From the NCBI GenBank assembly GCA_913061265.1, contig CAJXVS010000009.1, positions 1 to 64,000 of the forward strand: a DNA stretch of 64,000 nucleotides, given 5' to 3'. A program made the translations under genes and the position numbers. The notes under the pieces were generated by a model. The model was not told where the DNA came from, did no database searches, and saw only the letters and a list, made by a program, of their open reading frames with translations. Position 1 is the stretch's first letter; every line of letters starts with the position of its first letter. The DNA comes from an uncultured Halobacteriovorax sp. Its GTDB lineage: Bacteria; Bdellovibrionota; Bacteriovoracia; Bacteriovoracales; Bacteriovoracaceae. Positions 1 to 8,279 of this stretch are shown here, piece by piece.

Positions 1-49
1 GTACAAGAAAAGCAAAAAATGTTGGCAGTTTTTTAGTAAAAGTTAAAAA

Positions 50-2419
50 TTAGAAAGTGAATTTCAGCTTATTTTCGCCGTTCAGATCTTTTTCAAGACC
101 AACTATGACCTTTCCACCATCAGATAATTTTCCAAAAAGGACTTCATTTGAAAGTTGCCTCTTAATTTCATTGTCGATTAAGCGAGAAATCGGGCGAGCT
201 CCCATCTTTGGATCATAGCCTTCTTTGGCAATCCATTTTCTTGCTTCATCATTAATAATGAGTTCAACATTTTTAGAAGCAAGCTTTGTTTCTAACGCAG
301 AAATAAATTTATCAGCAACAAGAAGAACGAGGTCTTCTGTTAAGTTATTAAATTGGACGATGCCATCAAGACGATTTCTAAATTCGGGTGCAAAGAAATT
401 CTTTAAAGCCTTATCTCTCTTAGACTCTCGAGAGCCTTTGGTAGAGGCGAGTCCGATACTTCCTGCTTCAAAATCTTTTGCGCCAGCATTGGTTGTCATG
501 ATGATAATGGCATTCTTAAAATCAGTTGTTCTACCATGAGAGTCAGTTAAAGATCCATGATCCATAACTTGAAGGAGAACATTATAAATATCCGGATGCG
601 CTTTTTCTATTTCATCTAAAAGTAAAACGCAGTGTGGATTCTTTTTTACAGCGTCTGTTAAAAGTCCGCCGCGGTCATGACCAACATAACCTGGAGGCGC
701 TCCAATTAATTTAGCGACTGAATGTTTTTCCATATACTCAGACATATCAAATCTTTCAAGATGACATCCAAGTTCAATAGATAATTGTTTAGCGAGTTCA
801 GTCTTCCCAACTCCAGTTGGGCCTGCGAATAAAAAAGATCCTGTTGGTTGGCCTTCGTTTCCAAGCCCAGAACGAGAAAGTAAAATAGCATCAGAAACTT
901 GATCAACAGCTTTATCTTGTCCAAAAATCAGTAACTTAAGATTAGATTTAAGAGATTTTAACTTCTCTTTTTCTTCGGCTGCAACAGAAAGTCTTGGAAT
1001 CTTGGCAATCTTTGCCACAATCGTCTCAATATCTTTCTTAGTAATAGTGCTTCTTCTCTTGGCCTTCGGGAGAAGTTGGATAGAAGCTCCTGCTTCATCG
1101 ATGATATCGATGGATTTATCTGGGTTCTTTCTATCGGTTATATAGCGTTCGCCTAAACTTACGGCCAATTTAAGCACTGGATTTGAATACTTAACATTGT
1201 GATGTTCTTCAAACTTGGTTTTAAGACCTTTTAAAATATTATAAGTATCTTCAAAACTAGGTTCATTGATATCTATCTTTTGAAAACGGCGGTTAAAGGC
1301 CGGATCCTTTTCTACAAACTTTCTAAATTCATCATGAGTAGTTGAACCCATAATTCGAACTCTACCTGAGCTTAGCCAAGGCTTTAAAAGATTTGAAGCA
1401 TCTAGACTACCACCACCAGTAGCACCGGCCCCCATGACTGTATGAAATTCATCTATAAAGAGAATATTATCTTTACCTTGTTCTTTTTCATCAGCGAGTT
1501 CTTTTAGAACATTCTTTAATCTCTCTTCGAAGTCACCACGAAACTTTGCTCCTGCTAAAAGCGAAGCCATATCTAAACTGTATACAGTTGTACCAAGTAA
1601 GATCTCTGGAACAGTTTCTTTTACAATAGAAAAGGCCAGTCCCTCTGCTAAAGCAGTCTTCCCTACTCCAGCTTCTCCTACAAGAAGGGGATTATTCTTT
1701 CTACGACGGCAAAGGATTTCAACAACCCTTTTGATCTCTTCTTCTCTACCGATCAGAGGATCGATCTTATCATTTTCAGCTAACTCATTTAAGTTGAGTG
1801 TAAACTTCTCAAGAGCCTTTCCTTTCTTTGGTTTATTTGGAGAGCCTTCTTTAACTTCATCCTCATCGCCTTCTTCACTTTCAACTAAATCATGAGGCTC
1901 TGTTGGCGTGACAGCTTTATCAAGACCATGACTAATGGTTCTTACGACGTCGAACCTTTCGATCCCAGCTTTTTGAAGTAAGTACAAAGCGAAAGATTCC
2001 TCTTCTTGAAACATGGCTACAAGAAGGTTGATCCCCCTTATATCTGTTTTACCAGAAGACTGAACGTGGATAGCTGCTCTTTGAATAACTCTTTGAAGGC
2101 TTAAAGAAATTTCAGGTTGATAAACAATCCCTGAATCAGCCGCAAGCTTTCTTAGTTCATCATCAACAAACTGCTTACGGCTAAGAGTATCGACTTGCTC
2201 ATCCGTAAGAATTGAAAAATTATCTTTATTATTTAAGAACTGCTCTAACTCTTCTTTAATCGACTGTGAGTCAGCTCCACAAGAAATGATAATCTCTTTA
2301 ACTTGTTCATCATCAAGCATAGCAAAGAGGATCGACTCTAAAGTCAGGTACTCATGCTTTTTTTGATTGGCCATCTTAATGGCGGAGTTAATGATGAGTT
2401 CAAGTTTCTTAGACATCAT
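50..2419 (-). CDS. clpA: ATP-dependent Clp protease ATP-binding subunit ClpA
   Basis: Hexameric AAA+ unfoldase that feeds substrates into the ClpP peptidase in the cytoplasm. The 789 residues show an N-terminal Clp repeat domain, a charged linker near residues 170-200, and two AAA+ modules with Walker A motifs GEAGVGKTA (about residue 250) and GPTGVGKTE (about 530). The second module carries APPGYVGHDRGG and a ClpP-docking loop, GSIGLAS. Length is close to the usual ~750. Start: ATGATG with AGGAAAG about seven bases upstream; either ATG is possible. clpS ends 11 bases upstream, so the two are co-transcribed, matching the adaptor-unfoldase pairing known elsewhere. No clpP lies in the window. 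Confidence 0.95.
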   Translation of the reverse strand: MMSKKLELIINSAIKMANQKKHEYLTLESILFAMLDDEQVKEIIISCGADSQSIKEELEQFLNNKDNFSILTDEQVDTLSRKQFVDDELRKLAADSGIVYQPEISLSLQRVIQRAAIHVQSSGKTDIRGINLLVAMFQEEESFALYLLQKAGIERFDVVRTISHGLDKAVTPTEPHDLVESEEGDEDEVKEGSPNKPKKGKALEKFTLNLNELAENDKIDPLIGREEEIKRVVEILCRRRKNNPLLVGEAGVGKTALAEGLAFSIVKETVPEILLGTTVYSLDMASLLAGAKFRGDFEERLKNVLKELADEKEQGKDNILFIDEFHTVMGAGATGGGSLDASNLLKPWLSSGRVRIMGSTTHDEFRKFVEKDPAFNRRFQKIDINEPSFEDTYNILKGLKTKFEEHHNVKYSNPVLKLAVSLGERYITDRKNPDKSIDIIDEAGASIQLLPKAKRRSTITKKDIETIVAKIAKIPRLSVAAEEKEKLKSLKSNLKLLIFGQDKAVDQVSDAILLSRSGLGNEGQPTGSFLFAGPTGVGKTELAKQLSIELGCHLERFDMSEYMEKHSVAKLIGAPPGYVGHDRGGLLTDAVKKNPHCVLLLDEIEKAHPDIYNVLLQVMDHGSLTDSHGRTTDFKNAIIIMTTNAGAKDFEAGSIGLASTKGSRESKRDKALKNFFAPEFRNRLDGIVQFNNLTEDLVLLVADKFISALETKLASKNVELIINDEARKWIAKEGYDPKMGARPISRLIDNEIKRQLSNEVLFGKLSDGGKVIVGLEKDLNGENKLKFTF

Positions 2420-2430
2420 ATTATTCTTTC

Positions 2431-2790
2431 CTATTCTTGTTCGATACTACAAAGAAGTGGGTGTCCTTCTTCTTTAGCTAACTCTATAACCTTCTGGGCC
2501 TTAGTCTCTGCGATTTCGTGAGTATAAACCCCACAAACACCGTGCCCTTCTTTATGCACCTTAAGCATGACTGCCATGGCGTCATTTTCAGACTTCCCAA
2601 AGATAGACTGAAGGACATAGATGACAAATTCCATTGTGGTGTAGTCATCATTATGGAGAAGGACTTTATAAAGTTTTGGTTTCTTAACTTTCTTTTTAAT
2701 GGCGGTAGCAATTCCACTTTCACCATCATGGTCATCCTCTACACTAAAGATGGGGTCAATTCGAATGTCGTCAAGGTCAGTGATTTCCAT
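2431..2790 (-). CDS. clpS: ATP-dependent Clp protease adaptor ClpS
   Basis: Small adaptor that binds the ClpA N-domain and delivers N-degron substrates. The core from residue ~40 shows the family pattern LLHNDDYTTMEFV (N-degron pocket NDD) and, later, HKEGHGVCGVYTHEIAE. The 119-residue length and an acidic, disordered N-terminus of ~35 residues fit the family. It lies 11 bases ahead of clpA on the same strand. Confidence 0.95.
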   Translation of the reverse strand: MEITDLDDIRIDPIFSVEDDHDGESGIATAIKKKVKKPKLYKVLLHNDDYTTMEFVIYVLQSIFGKSENDAMAVMLKVHKEGHGVCGVYTHEIAETKAQKVIELAKEEGHPLLCSIEQE

Positions 2791-2819
2791 AACCTATTAT
2801 CGCTTTTGCTTTTAAAGAG

Positions 2820-2846
2820 GGCAAGATGGACACATGTTCACTTGCC
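2820..2846. repeat. Imperfect 27-base inverted repeat between clpS and the TerB-like gene
   Basis: GGCAAG...CTTGCC outer arms enclose TGGACA/TGTTCA inner arms, with one bulged A and one G-T wobble. It sits between two divergent start codons, 30 bases from clpS. It could be a hairpin in the clpS leader or a dyad operator. Nothing in the sequence decides between these. Confidence 0.4.
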
Positions 2847-2898
2847 ACTAATGACGAGCTGATTTACGGTGTAAATGTCTATAAATTGGAGATTAATC

Positions 2899-3408
2899 AT
2901 GGCATTTTGGGATATTTTTGGAGCTACTAGTCAAAAAGAGAGTCAGCTTTCAGGATTACATATAAAGATCCAAGGGCTCTTACCGGAAGCTACTGATAAT
3001 GAGCATATCCTCGTGGCCTGTATCTCTGGCCTCTTTGCCCGAGTGATTTACATTGATTTTGAAGTTCATAAGAATGAAATAAGTAAGATGAAAACTGCTC
3101 TAGAGCATTGGACTAAACTTGGATCTGAAGAAATCGATGCTATCGTGAGTGTTTCAATTGACGAGATCAAAGACCTCTCTGGCTTGGAGAATCATAAATA
3201 TTGCCCGCCTCTTGTCGATATCCTAGAAAAAGATCAACGTTACGGACTACTTGAATCCTTATTTCAAATTGCTGCTAGCGATGGAACGGTTGAAGATAAT
3301 GAGTCTGAAGAAATTAGATTGATTACGACTGGACTGAACTTGGAGCACAAGCATTTTATTTCTGCTCGTGCCACGGTCTTAGAATTCTTAGGTGCCCTAA
3401 GAAGTTAA
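2899..3408 (+). CDS. TerB-like domain protein
   Basis: About 169 residues, soluble, all-helical in character. Two acidic helical repeats carry the TerB-like pattern, notably FQIAASDGTVEDNESEEI near residue 120. TerB-like proteins are metal-binding helical bundles linked to stress responses; the precise role here is unknown. I chose the ATG at 2899 (MAFWDIFG) over an upstream in-frame ATG at 2875 because GGAG lies eight bases before it. The gene runs convergently into the protease gene, with three bases between stops. Confidence 0.65.
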   Translation: MAFWDIFGATSQKESQLSGLHIKIQGLLPEATDNEHILVACISGLFARVIYIDFEVHKNEISKMKTALEHWTKLGSEEIDAIVSVSIDEIKDLSGLENHKYCPPLVDILEKDQRYGLLESLFQIAASDGTVEDNESEEIRLITTGLNLEHKHFISARATVLEFLGALRS

Positions 3409-3411
3409 TTC

Positions 3412-4305
3412 TTATCTATTATAGCGAGAGCTCTTTGGGTTGTACCAACATCTTGGACGAGATCCATTGATCTGTCCGCCAGCTCTTGTACATGTTCCAA
3501 CACTTGGATCAACATAACTTACGTCAACATAAGTTGGAACCTGACATAGAGAAGCTCTCATAAAAGTATCAAGCCTACACTGAGGCATAGGATGCCCGTG
3601 ATAAGTAGTATCGACTGGCTTATTAACAGGAGTCGTAAAGCTTACATTGTTTGGAAGTTTTCTAAGGGCCCTAAAGAGCGATGCAATCGACTTTCCGGCC
3701 ATTGCTGTTCTTGTACATAGAGCCATTTTTTCTCTATCTCTGTAAGTCGCTGCACATCTATTTCTTACAGTTTTATCCACTGTCTTATTTTGCATGACAG
3801 CTGAGTTACGCTCGTTGGCCCATACTTTTCTTAAACATTTCATGGTTCCCCAGTAATCTGCTTGTCCTTCATTTGAGGCCCAAACAATCTTACCGTTTCT
3901 AAACTTCTTTGGTGCTCCACCTAAGTGGTGTCCAAGTTCATGACAAACAACTAGAGTAAAACCATCTTCAGTCACAGCACTATGACGAGCTAGCCCACCG
4001 AACATACTTACCATCCAGGTATCACCTTTTTGCTTGGCATAGGCGTTTACAGTTCCATCCATCCATTTTCTTTCAACAACAAGTTGACCACCGTTATCTT
4101 CGACGATCTCTTTATAAACATTAACCACTTTATCGATAACTCTATTGAACTGAAACTTATTGATTCCTGCAGCGGCTTTATCGTCCACTGAGATATAAAG
4201 ATCATTCTCTTCCACGATTCCTGTGGTTCCGTGCATATCGCAAGCTAGAATATTTGCGCTAAAACTAAGGGCCGCAATCATTGCAATGAACTTTAATAAT
4301 GACAT
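3412..4305 (-). CDS. Secreted zinc metalloprotease, gluzincin-like
   Basis: 297 residues beginning with a clear signal peptide (hydrophobic residues 4-20 ending near ANILAC). The zinc site is visible: HELGHH at residues 122-127 supplies two His ligands and catalytic Glu, and E146 in NEGQADYW is the probable third ligand, an HExxH...E (gluzincin) arrangement. Many cysteines in the C-terminal half suggest disulfides in the periplasm or outside. GAAGGAAA precedes the ATG. A plausible promoter lies at 4336-4364. Substrate unknown; a role in prey or matrix degradation is inference. Confidence 0.7.
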   Translation of the reverse strand: MSLLKFIAMIAALSFSANILACDMHGTTGIVEENDLYISVDDKAAAGINKFQFNRVIDKVVNVYKEIVEDNGGQLVVERKWMDGTVNAYAKQKGDTWMVSMFGGLARHSAVTEDGFTLVVCHELGHHLGGAPKKFRNGKIVWASNEGQADYWGTMKCLRKVWANERNSAVMQNKTVDKTVRNRCAATYRDREKMALCTRTAMAGKSIASLFRALRKLPNNVSFTTPVNKPVDTTYHGHPMPQCRLDTFMRASLCQVPTYVDVSYVDPSVGTCTRAGGQINGSRPRCWYNPKSSRYNR

Positions 4306-4335
4306 GTAAGTTTCCTTCTCTATTTGGTTAGGAAG

Positions 4336-4364
4336 AGATTAGGGGCGAGTACCCGACCTTACAA
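4336..4364 (-). promoter_or_regulatory. Possible sigma-70 promoter for the secreted protease gene
   Basis: On the minus strand, TTGTAA (4359-4364) and TAATCT (4336-4341) are separated by 17 bases, giving an untranslated leader of about 25 bases. The -35 overlaps an inverted repeat CTTACA-N5-TGTAAG (4358-4374). Four of six bases match consensus in each box, so this is only suggestive. Confidence 0.4.
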
Positions 4365-4403
4365 GTCATGTAAGTTTTTGTTCGATTAATTTAAGGAGTC
4401 TAA

Positions 4404-4460
4404 AAAAAGGCAGCTCCATGCTCGTCGCATCAAGAGTATGATACTAGGAGCATAGAGCTG
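4404..4460 (-). terminator. Terminator after the lptC-lptB-rpoN-hpf operon, with nested stem
   Basis: On the minus strand a 13-base outer stem (CAGCTCTATGCTC pairing with GAGCATGGAGCTG, one mismatch) encloses a second hairpin, AGTATCATACT, and is followed by CC and seven T. It lies 24 bases past the hpf stop codon. The T-run and stem fit intrinsic termination; the ~24-base nested loop is unusually large. Confidence 0.75.
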
Positions 4461-4483
4461 GAATATTGAATAATTAGATTAAT

Positions 4484-4858
4484 TTAGCCTACATCATCAA
4501 ACTTATCTTCTTCATGATCCTGCCATGCGTCTTCTGGATCTAGATGCACTGGCTCTTCTTGTTTTCTATGCATTCTATTCTTCACTTTCTCTTTTTTCTT
4601 AACCAACTGCTTCTCTAAACGGTCCACAATCTTATCAATAGACTTATAAAGACTATCCTCAGCGGCCTTAGCATGAAACTCCTGGCCTAAACCAAAGAGG
4701 GAGACTTCAGCATGATGATCTTGCTCTGCTGTATAACAATGCCACTTAATATGGGTATTACCATCGAGGTATTTGTTCAGCTTTTCAGACTTCTCCTTAA
4801 TTCTTTCATCGAGAGCAGGAGTGTGATCCAAGTTCTGAAATTCAATCGTTATTTTCAT
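4484..4858 (-). CDS. hpf: Ribosome hibernation promoting factor, short form
   Basis: 124-residue HPF/RaiA-family protein that binds the 30S decoding centre and silences ribosomes in starvation. It starts MKITIEFQNLD and has the basic helix KIVDRLEKQLVKKKEK. It lacks the long-form C-terminal dimerisation domain and ends in an acidic tail. I chose the ATG at 4858 because GGAGAC precedes it; an upstream in-frame ATG at 4885 lacks a site. Its position directly after rpoN matches the arrangement known in Proteobacteria. Confidence 0.88.
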   Translation of the reverse strand: MKITIEFQNLDHTPALDERIKEKSEKLNKYLDGNTHIKWHCYTAEQDHHAEVSLFGLGQEFHAKAAEDSLYKSIDKIVDRLEKQLVKKKEKVKNRMHRKQEEPVHLDPEDAWQDHEEDKFDDVG

Positions 4859-4930
4859 AAATAAGTCTCCAAATAATGTAGCCATCGCTGGCTGTGTAAA
4901 AGTGATATCCCTTTTTCGGGTTGATCAAAG

Positions 4931-6397
4931 TTAGCCTTTAATCTTTCGTTTAGAAGAAGATAGGATTCCTAACATTTCTCTGTACTTGGCCACTGTTCGA
5001 CGGGCAACTTTTACGTCATCCCGACTAAGAAGCTCTGCAATTTTTTGGTCAGATAATGGTTTTTTAGGGGCTTCATTTTCAACCAAGCTTTTGATCTTTA
5101 ACTTTAAGACCTCGCTTGAAATGTCTACTCCACCATCTTTTCCACCAACACCTGAGTTGAAAAAGTACTTAAGTTCGAACAATCCAATTGGTGTGTGCAT
5201 GTACTTATTAGTTGTCACCCTACTCACGGTGGACTCATGCATTCCAATTTCGTTGGCAATATTTTTTAGAACCATAGGCTTTAAAAACTCTGGTCCTTTT
5301 TTAAAGAATTCTTGCTGCTGACTCACGATGGCCTCTGCCACTTTGTGAATCGTTCTCTGACGATTTTGAATCGACTTAATCAACCAGCGGGCTTTGTTTA
5401 ACTTATCAGTAACAAACTCAGTTGCTTCACTTTTCATTGCTGGATCTTTTAACATTTGTTGATAAAGCTGAGAGATACGAAGTCTTGGGACTCCTTCATC
5501 ATTCACTTTAACACTAAAGACTCCATTCATTTCTACTACGTAAATATCTGGAACAACGTAATGAGTTTCCTGAGGAGAGATTAGTCTTCCAGGCTTTGGG
5601 TGAAAGTTTTGAAGAAGTTCAATCGTCGATCTTACAATTTCAGTTGTTACTCCAGTAGTCTTTGCAATCTTATCAAAGTCATTACAGCGAATATCTTCTA
5701 AGTGATCTCTAATTATTTTTTCTAAAAGTGGTGATCTCTCTTCAGCGATCTTAGCTTGAGCGAGAAGACAATCTACTAAGTTCTCAGAAGCACAACCAAC
5801 TGGGTCTAACTTCTGAATCATCCCTAGGATAGAAAAAGCATGCTCCCTATCTAGTTCTGTCTCAGCTATAATTTCTTCAAAAGGATGAGCTAGGTAGCCA
5901 TCATCATTAATTGAATAAACAATCTCCATCGCAAGGTTCATCTCAGCATCATTTAGGTCTTCCATTCTTAATTGCCATTCTAAATGCTCAACTAAGGTGG
6001 CTCCCTTACTAACTATATTCTCGTAGTTAGGAAGTTCATCTAAATCTGCTTTCGCCATAGAAGGAGGAGAACTTGAATTATTATCAAAGGTCTCTACATA
6101 AGATTGCCAGTCAAAGTCATCCCCTTCTTTTTTCATAAGAGGGTCTTCTTTCATATTATCTGGTGATGTTTCTTGATTTTGCCCTTCGAGGGTTTCGACT
6201 TTGTAATCGGCTTCATTCTTAGCATCCGATCCGTCGACCCCGAGTTCTTCCAGCATTGGATTCTCAACCATCTCTTCTGAAATAAGATTGGTCATCTCCA
6301 TGTGGGTTAGAGTGAGAAGCTTGATGGCCTGCTGAAGCTGAGGCGTCATCATAAGACTCTGCGTCTGCTTCATGCTTTGATTCATTTTAATCGCCAT
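4931..6397 (-). CDS. rpoN: RNA polymerase sigma-54 factor RpoN
   Basis: 488 residues. Region I is the Gln/Met/Leu-rich N-terminus (SLMMTPQLQQAIKLLTL), followed by an acidic region II (~residues 50-110), the core-binding domain, and the C-terminal DNA-binding part with the RpoN box ARRTVAKYRE near residue 464. Sigma-54 needs AAA+ activators and typically directs motility, nitrogen or envelope-stress genes. It sits 18 bases after lptB and is followed by hpf. Confidence 0.96.
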   Translation of the reverse strand: MAIKMNQSMKQTQSLMMTPQLQQAIKLLTLTHMEMTNLISEEMVENPMLEELGVDGSDAKNEADYKVETLEGQNQETSPDNMKEDPLMKKEGDDFDWQSYVETFDNNSSSPPSMAKADLDELPNYENIVSKGATLVEHLEWQLRMEDLNDAEMNLAMEIVYSINDDGYLAHPFEEIIAETELDREHAFSILGMIQKLDPVGCASENLVDCLLAQAKIAEERSPLLEKIIRDHLEDIRCNDFDKIAKTTGVTTEIVRSTIELLQNFHPKPGRLISPQETHYVVPDIYVVEMNGVFSVKVNDEGVPRLRISQLYQQMLKDPAMKSEATEFVTDKLNKARWLIKSIQNRQRTIHKVAEAIVSQQQEFFKKGPEFLKPMVLKNIANEIGMHESTVSRVTTNKYMHTPIGLFELKYFFNSGVGGKDGGVDISSEVLKLKIKSLVENEAPKKPLSDQKIAELLSRDDVKVARRTVAKYREMLGILSSSKRKIKG

Positions 6398-6415
6398 AAT
6401 TTACTCGCAAGCGAA

Positions 6416-7147
6416 TTACATCCTGAATTCTTCTCCTAGGTAGAACTTCCTTGCTCTATCGTTATTAATAATTTCGTCGGGTGTTCCGCTAACAAGCAGT
6501 TCACCACTATTCATAATATAAGCGCGGTCCACAATGCCGAGAGTCTCTCTAACATTATGGTCTGTAATAAGAACTCCGATATTCCTTTGCTTAAGCCCAG
6601 TGATAATCGACTGGATATCGCTAACCGCTAGTGGGTCAACTCCCGCAAAAGGTTCATCTAGTAAAACAAACTTTGGCTCTAGGGCCAGAGCACGAGCAAT
6701 CTCAACTCTTCTTCGCTCACCACCTGATAAGGCGTTTCCTTTACTGTTTCTTATATGATCAAGACCGAAGTCTTTAATTAATGCATTTAATAAAGTTTTC
6801 TTTTTTGTTTTAGGTAAATCTCTATTTTCTAAAACAGAAAAGATATTCTCTTCAACAGATAAGTCTCTAAAGACACTTGCTTCTTGAGGAAGGTAACCCA
6901 CGCCCATCAGAGCGCGCTCATGAATTGGATAAGGAGTTAAATCGACTCCAGAGAGTTCAATCATTCCTTCGTCGGCCTTAACAAGACCTACCATCATATA
7001 AAATGAAGTTGTCTTCCCTGCACCGTTTGGCCCAAGAAGTCCTACAACTTCACCTTGATTCACCTTGAGACTTACGTCCTTAACAACGGTTCTTCCGCTG
7101 TAAGTCTTTCGTAAATTTTTAGCTTCTAAATACTTAACAGTTTCCAT
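6416..7147 (-). CDS. lptB: LPS export ABC transporter ATP-binding protein LptB
   Basis: 243-residue ABC ATPase powering lipopolysaccharide extraction from the inner membrane by LptB2FGC. Walker A GPNGAGKTT (~residue 39), the LSGGERRR signature (~140) and Walker B FVLLDEPFAGVDP are complete. Context between lptC and rpoN identifies it as LptB rather than a generic ABC ATPase. It begins four bases after the lptC stop. Confidence 0.95.
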   Translation of the reverse strand: METVKYLEAKNLRKTYSGRTVVKDVSLKVNQGEVVGLLGPNGAGKTTSFYMMVGLVKADEGMIELSGVDLTPYPIHERALMGVGYLPQEASVFRDLSVEENIFSVLENRDLPKTKKKTLLNALIKDFGLDHIRNSKGNALSGGERRRVEIARALALEPKFVLLDEPFAGVDPLAVSDIQSIITGLKQRNIGVLITDHNVRETLGIVDRAYIMNSGELLVSGTPDEIINNDRARKFYLGEEFRM

Positions 7148-7151
7148 AGTC

Positions 7152-8141
7152 TCACTTTAAATCAAACTTGGTGTTGGCATCATCTACTTCCACCACTTCA
7201 TTATTTTCTCGAAGGACAATCTTATTGCCCTTAATTATATCTTTATGCTGGTACACCTTTGGAGCTCCCGTAAGAATGATCTTACCTTCGCTCACTATCC
7301 CTTCAAGCTTCTCTGAGAAGGCTCTTCTTGTAAAAGAAGCGCTCCCATCACCTGGAGAAATGGTTTCCACTACCTTCACATCGTCATAAAGGACGAAATA
7401 CTTGAGTCTTTTATTATAGTTCTCAAGGAATATTTCCCCCTTGAAGGCATCTGCCGTAAATGCCTGTTTTTTAATGCTTACTTCTCCTAAAAGGTCGATC
7501 CGATGCTTAGTCATATCTAGGTCTAACTTGTTGGAATTGAATAAAATATTCTCTTCGTAGGCCCTCTTCCTTAGGATCTTCCCACGGACTGATCCCGTAT
7601 ACTGAGACTTCTCGAGCTTTGGGTAACTTAGAGAGCTATCAGCTTGGATTTCGATTTCATCCCCTGTCTTGCTGTTTTTAGAGAAACTATGAACATTTCC
7701 CGTTGAGACCAGCTCATCCTTAAGAATATTGTATTCAAGCTTATCGGCACTGTATCTAGAGAGCTCTACTTCCATAAAGACATCCCCTTCTAAAATAAGC
7801 TCTTCCTTTCCTTCTTTAAGAAGACCTGTCTTTCCTTTGTACTCAATGGGTTTTTCAGAACCTGTGTAGGCGATACCTTTAGGGGCTAGAAACACAGACT
7901 TTCCCGTGGTGCTATCAATGGCCATTTCATCAGAGATTAAAGTGAGGGATTTCTTGTAGTCTTTTAAAAAGAAATACTCAGCGTCCTTGAAAAAGCTTTC
8001 TTCATTTTGCTTTTCACCGGTGGATATAGCCTTGAGGTTTCTGAACTCTCCGCCGTCCCAATTACCAAGTAAGGAGAGGCCAACGATGGAGCCGCAGATA
8101 CCGATAAAAACACATATAAGGAGCCATTGAGTAAGCTTCAC
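7152..8141 (-). CDS. lptC: LptC-like protein with LptA/OstA-like C-terminal part
   Basis: 329 residues with one N-terminal membrane segment (residues ~6-26) and a long periplasmic beta-rich part. The first half resembles LptC (the patterns EGDVFMEVELSRYSADKLEY and ELVSTGNVHSFS). The last ~130 residues look like a second OstA/LptA-type beta-jellyroll (DLDMTKHRIDLLGEVSI, then SEKLEGIVSEGKIILTGAP). LptC is usually ~190 residues, and no separate lptA precedes lptB. One protein may therefore cover both the LptC anchor and part of the periplasmic LPS bridge. That is inference from length, pattern and the missing gene. Confidence 0.75.
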   Translation of the reverse strand: MKLTQWLLICVFIGICGSIVGLSLLGNWDGGEFRNLKAISTGEKQNEESFFKDAEYFFLKDYKKSLTLISDEMAIDSTTGKSVFLAPKGIAYTGSEKPIEYKGKTGLLKEGKEELILEGDVFMEVELSRYSADKLEYNILKDELVSTGNVHSFSKNSKTGDEIEIQADSSLSYPKLEKSQYTGSVRGKILRKRAYEENILFNSNKLDLDMTKHRIDLLGEVSIKKQAFTADAFKGEIFLENYNKRLKYFVLYDDVKVVETISPGDGSASFTRRAFSEKLEGIVSEGKIILTGAPKVYQHKDIIKGNKIVLRENNEVVEVDDANTKFDLK

Positions 8142-8279
8142 TAGAGTATTCTAACAGAAAAAAAGCTTCCTCCGCTTCTAATATTTTCAGAAACTTAAGC
8201 CCTCTGAAATACTTTACGAAGAATAATTGTGTAGGTATTCTTGAGTCACTTAGTCAAATAAAAAACCAGGAAGACCCGT

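Noticed and set aside
225-539. Plus-strand frame of 104 codons opposite clpA
   Set aside because: Antisense shadow of conserved clpA sequence, no similarity seen and no ribosome site.
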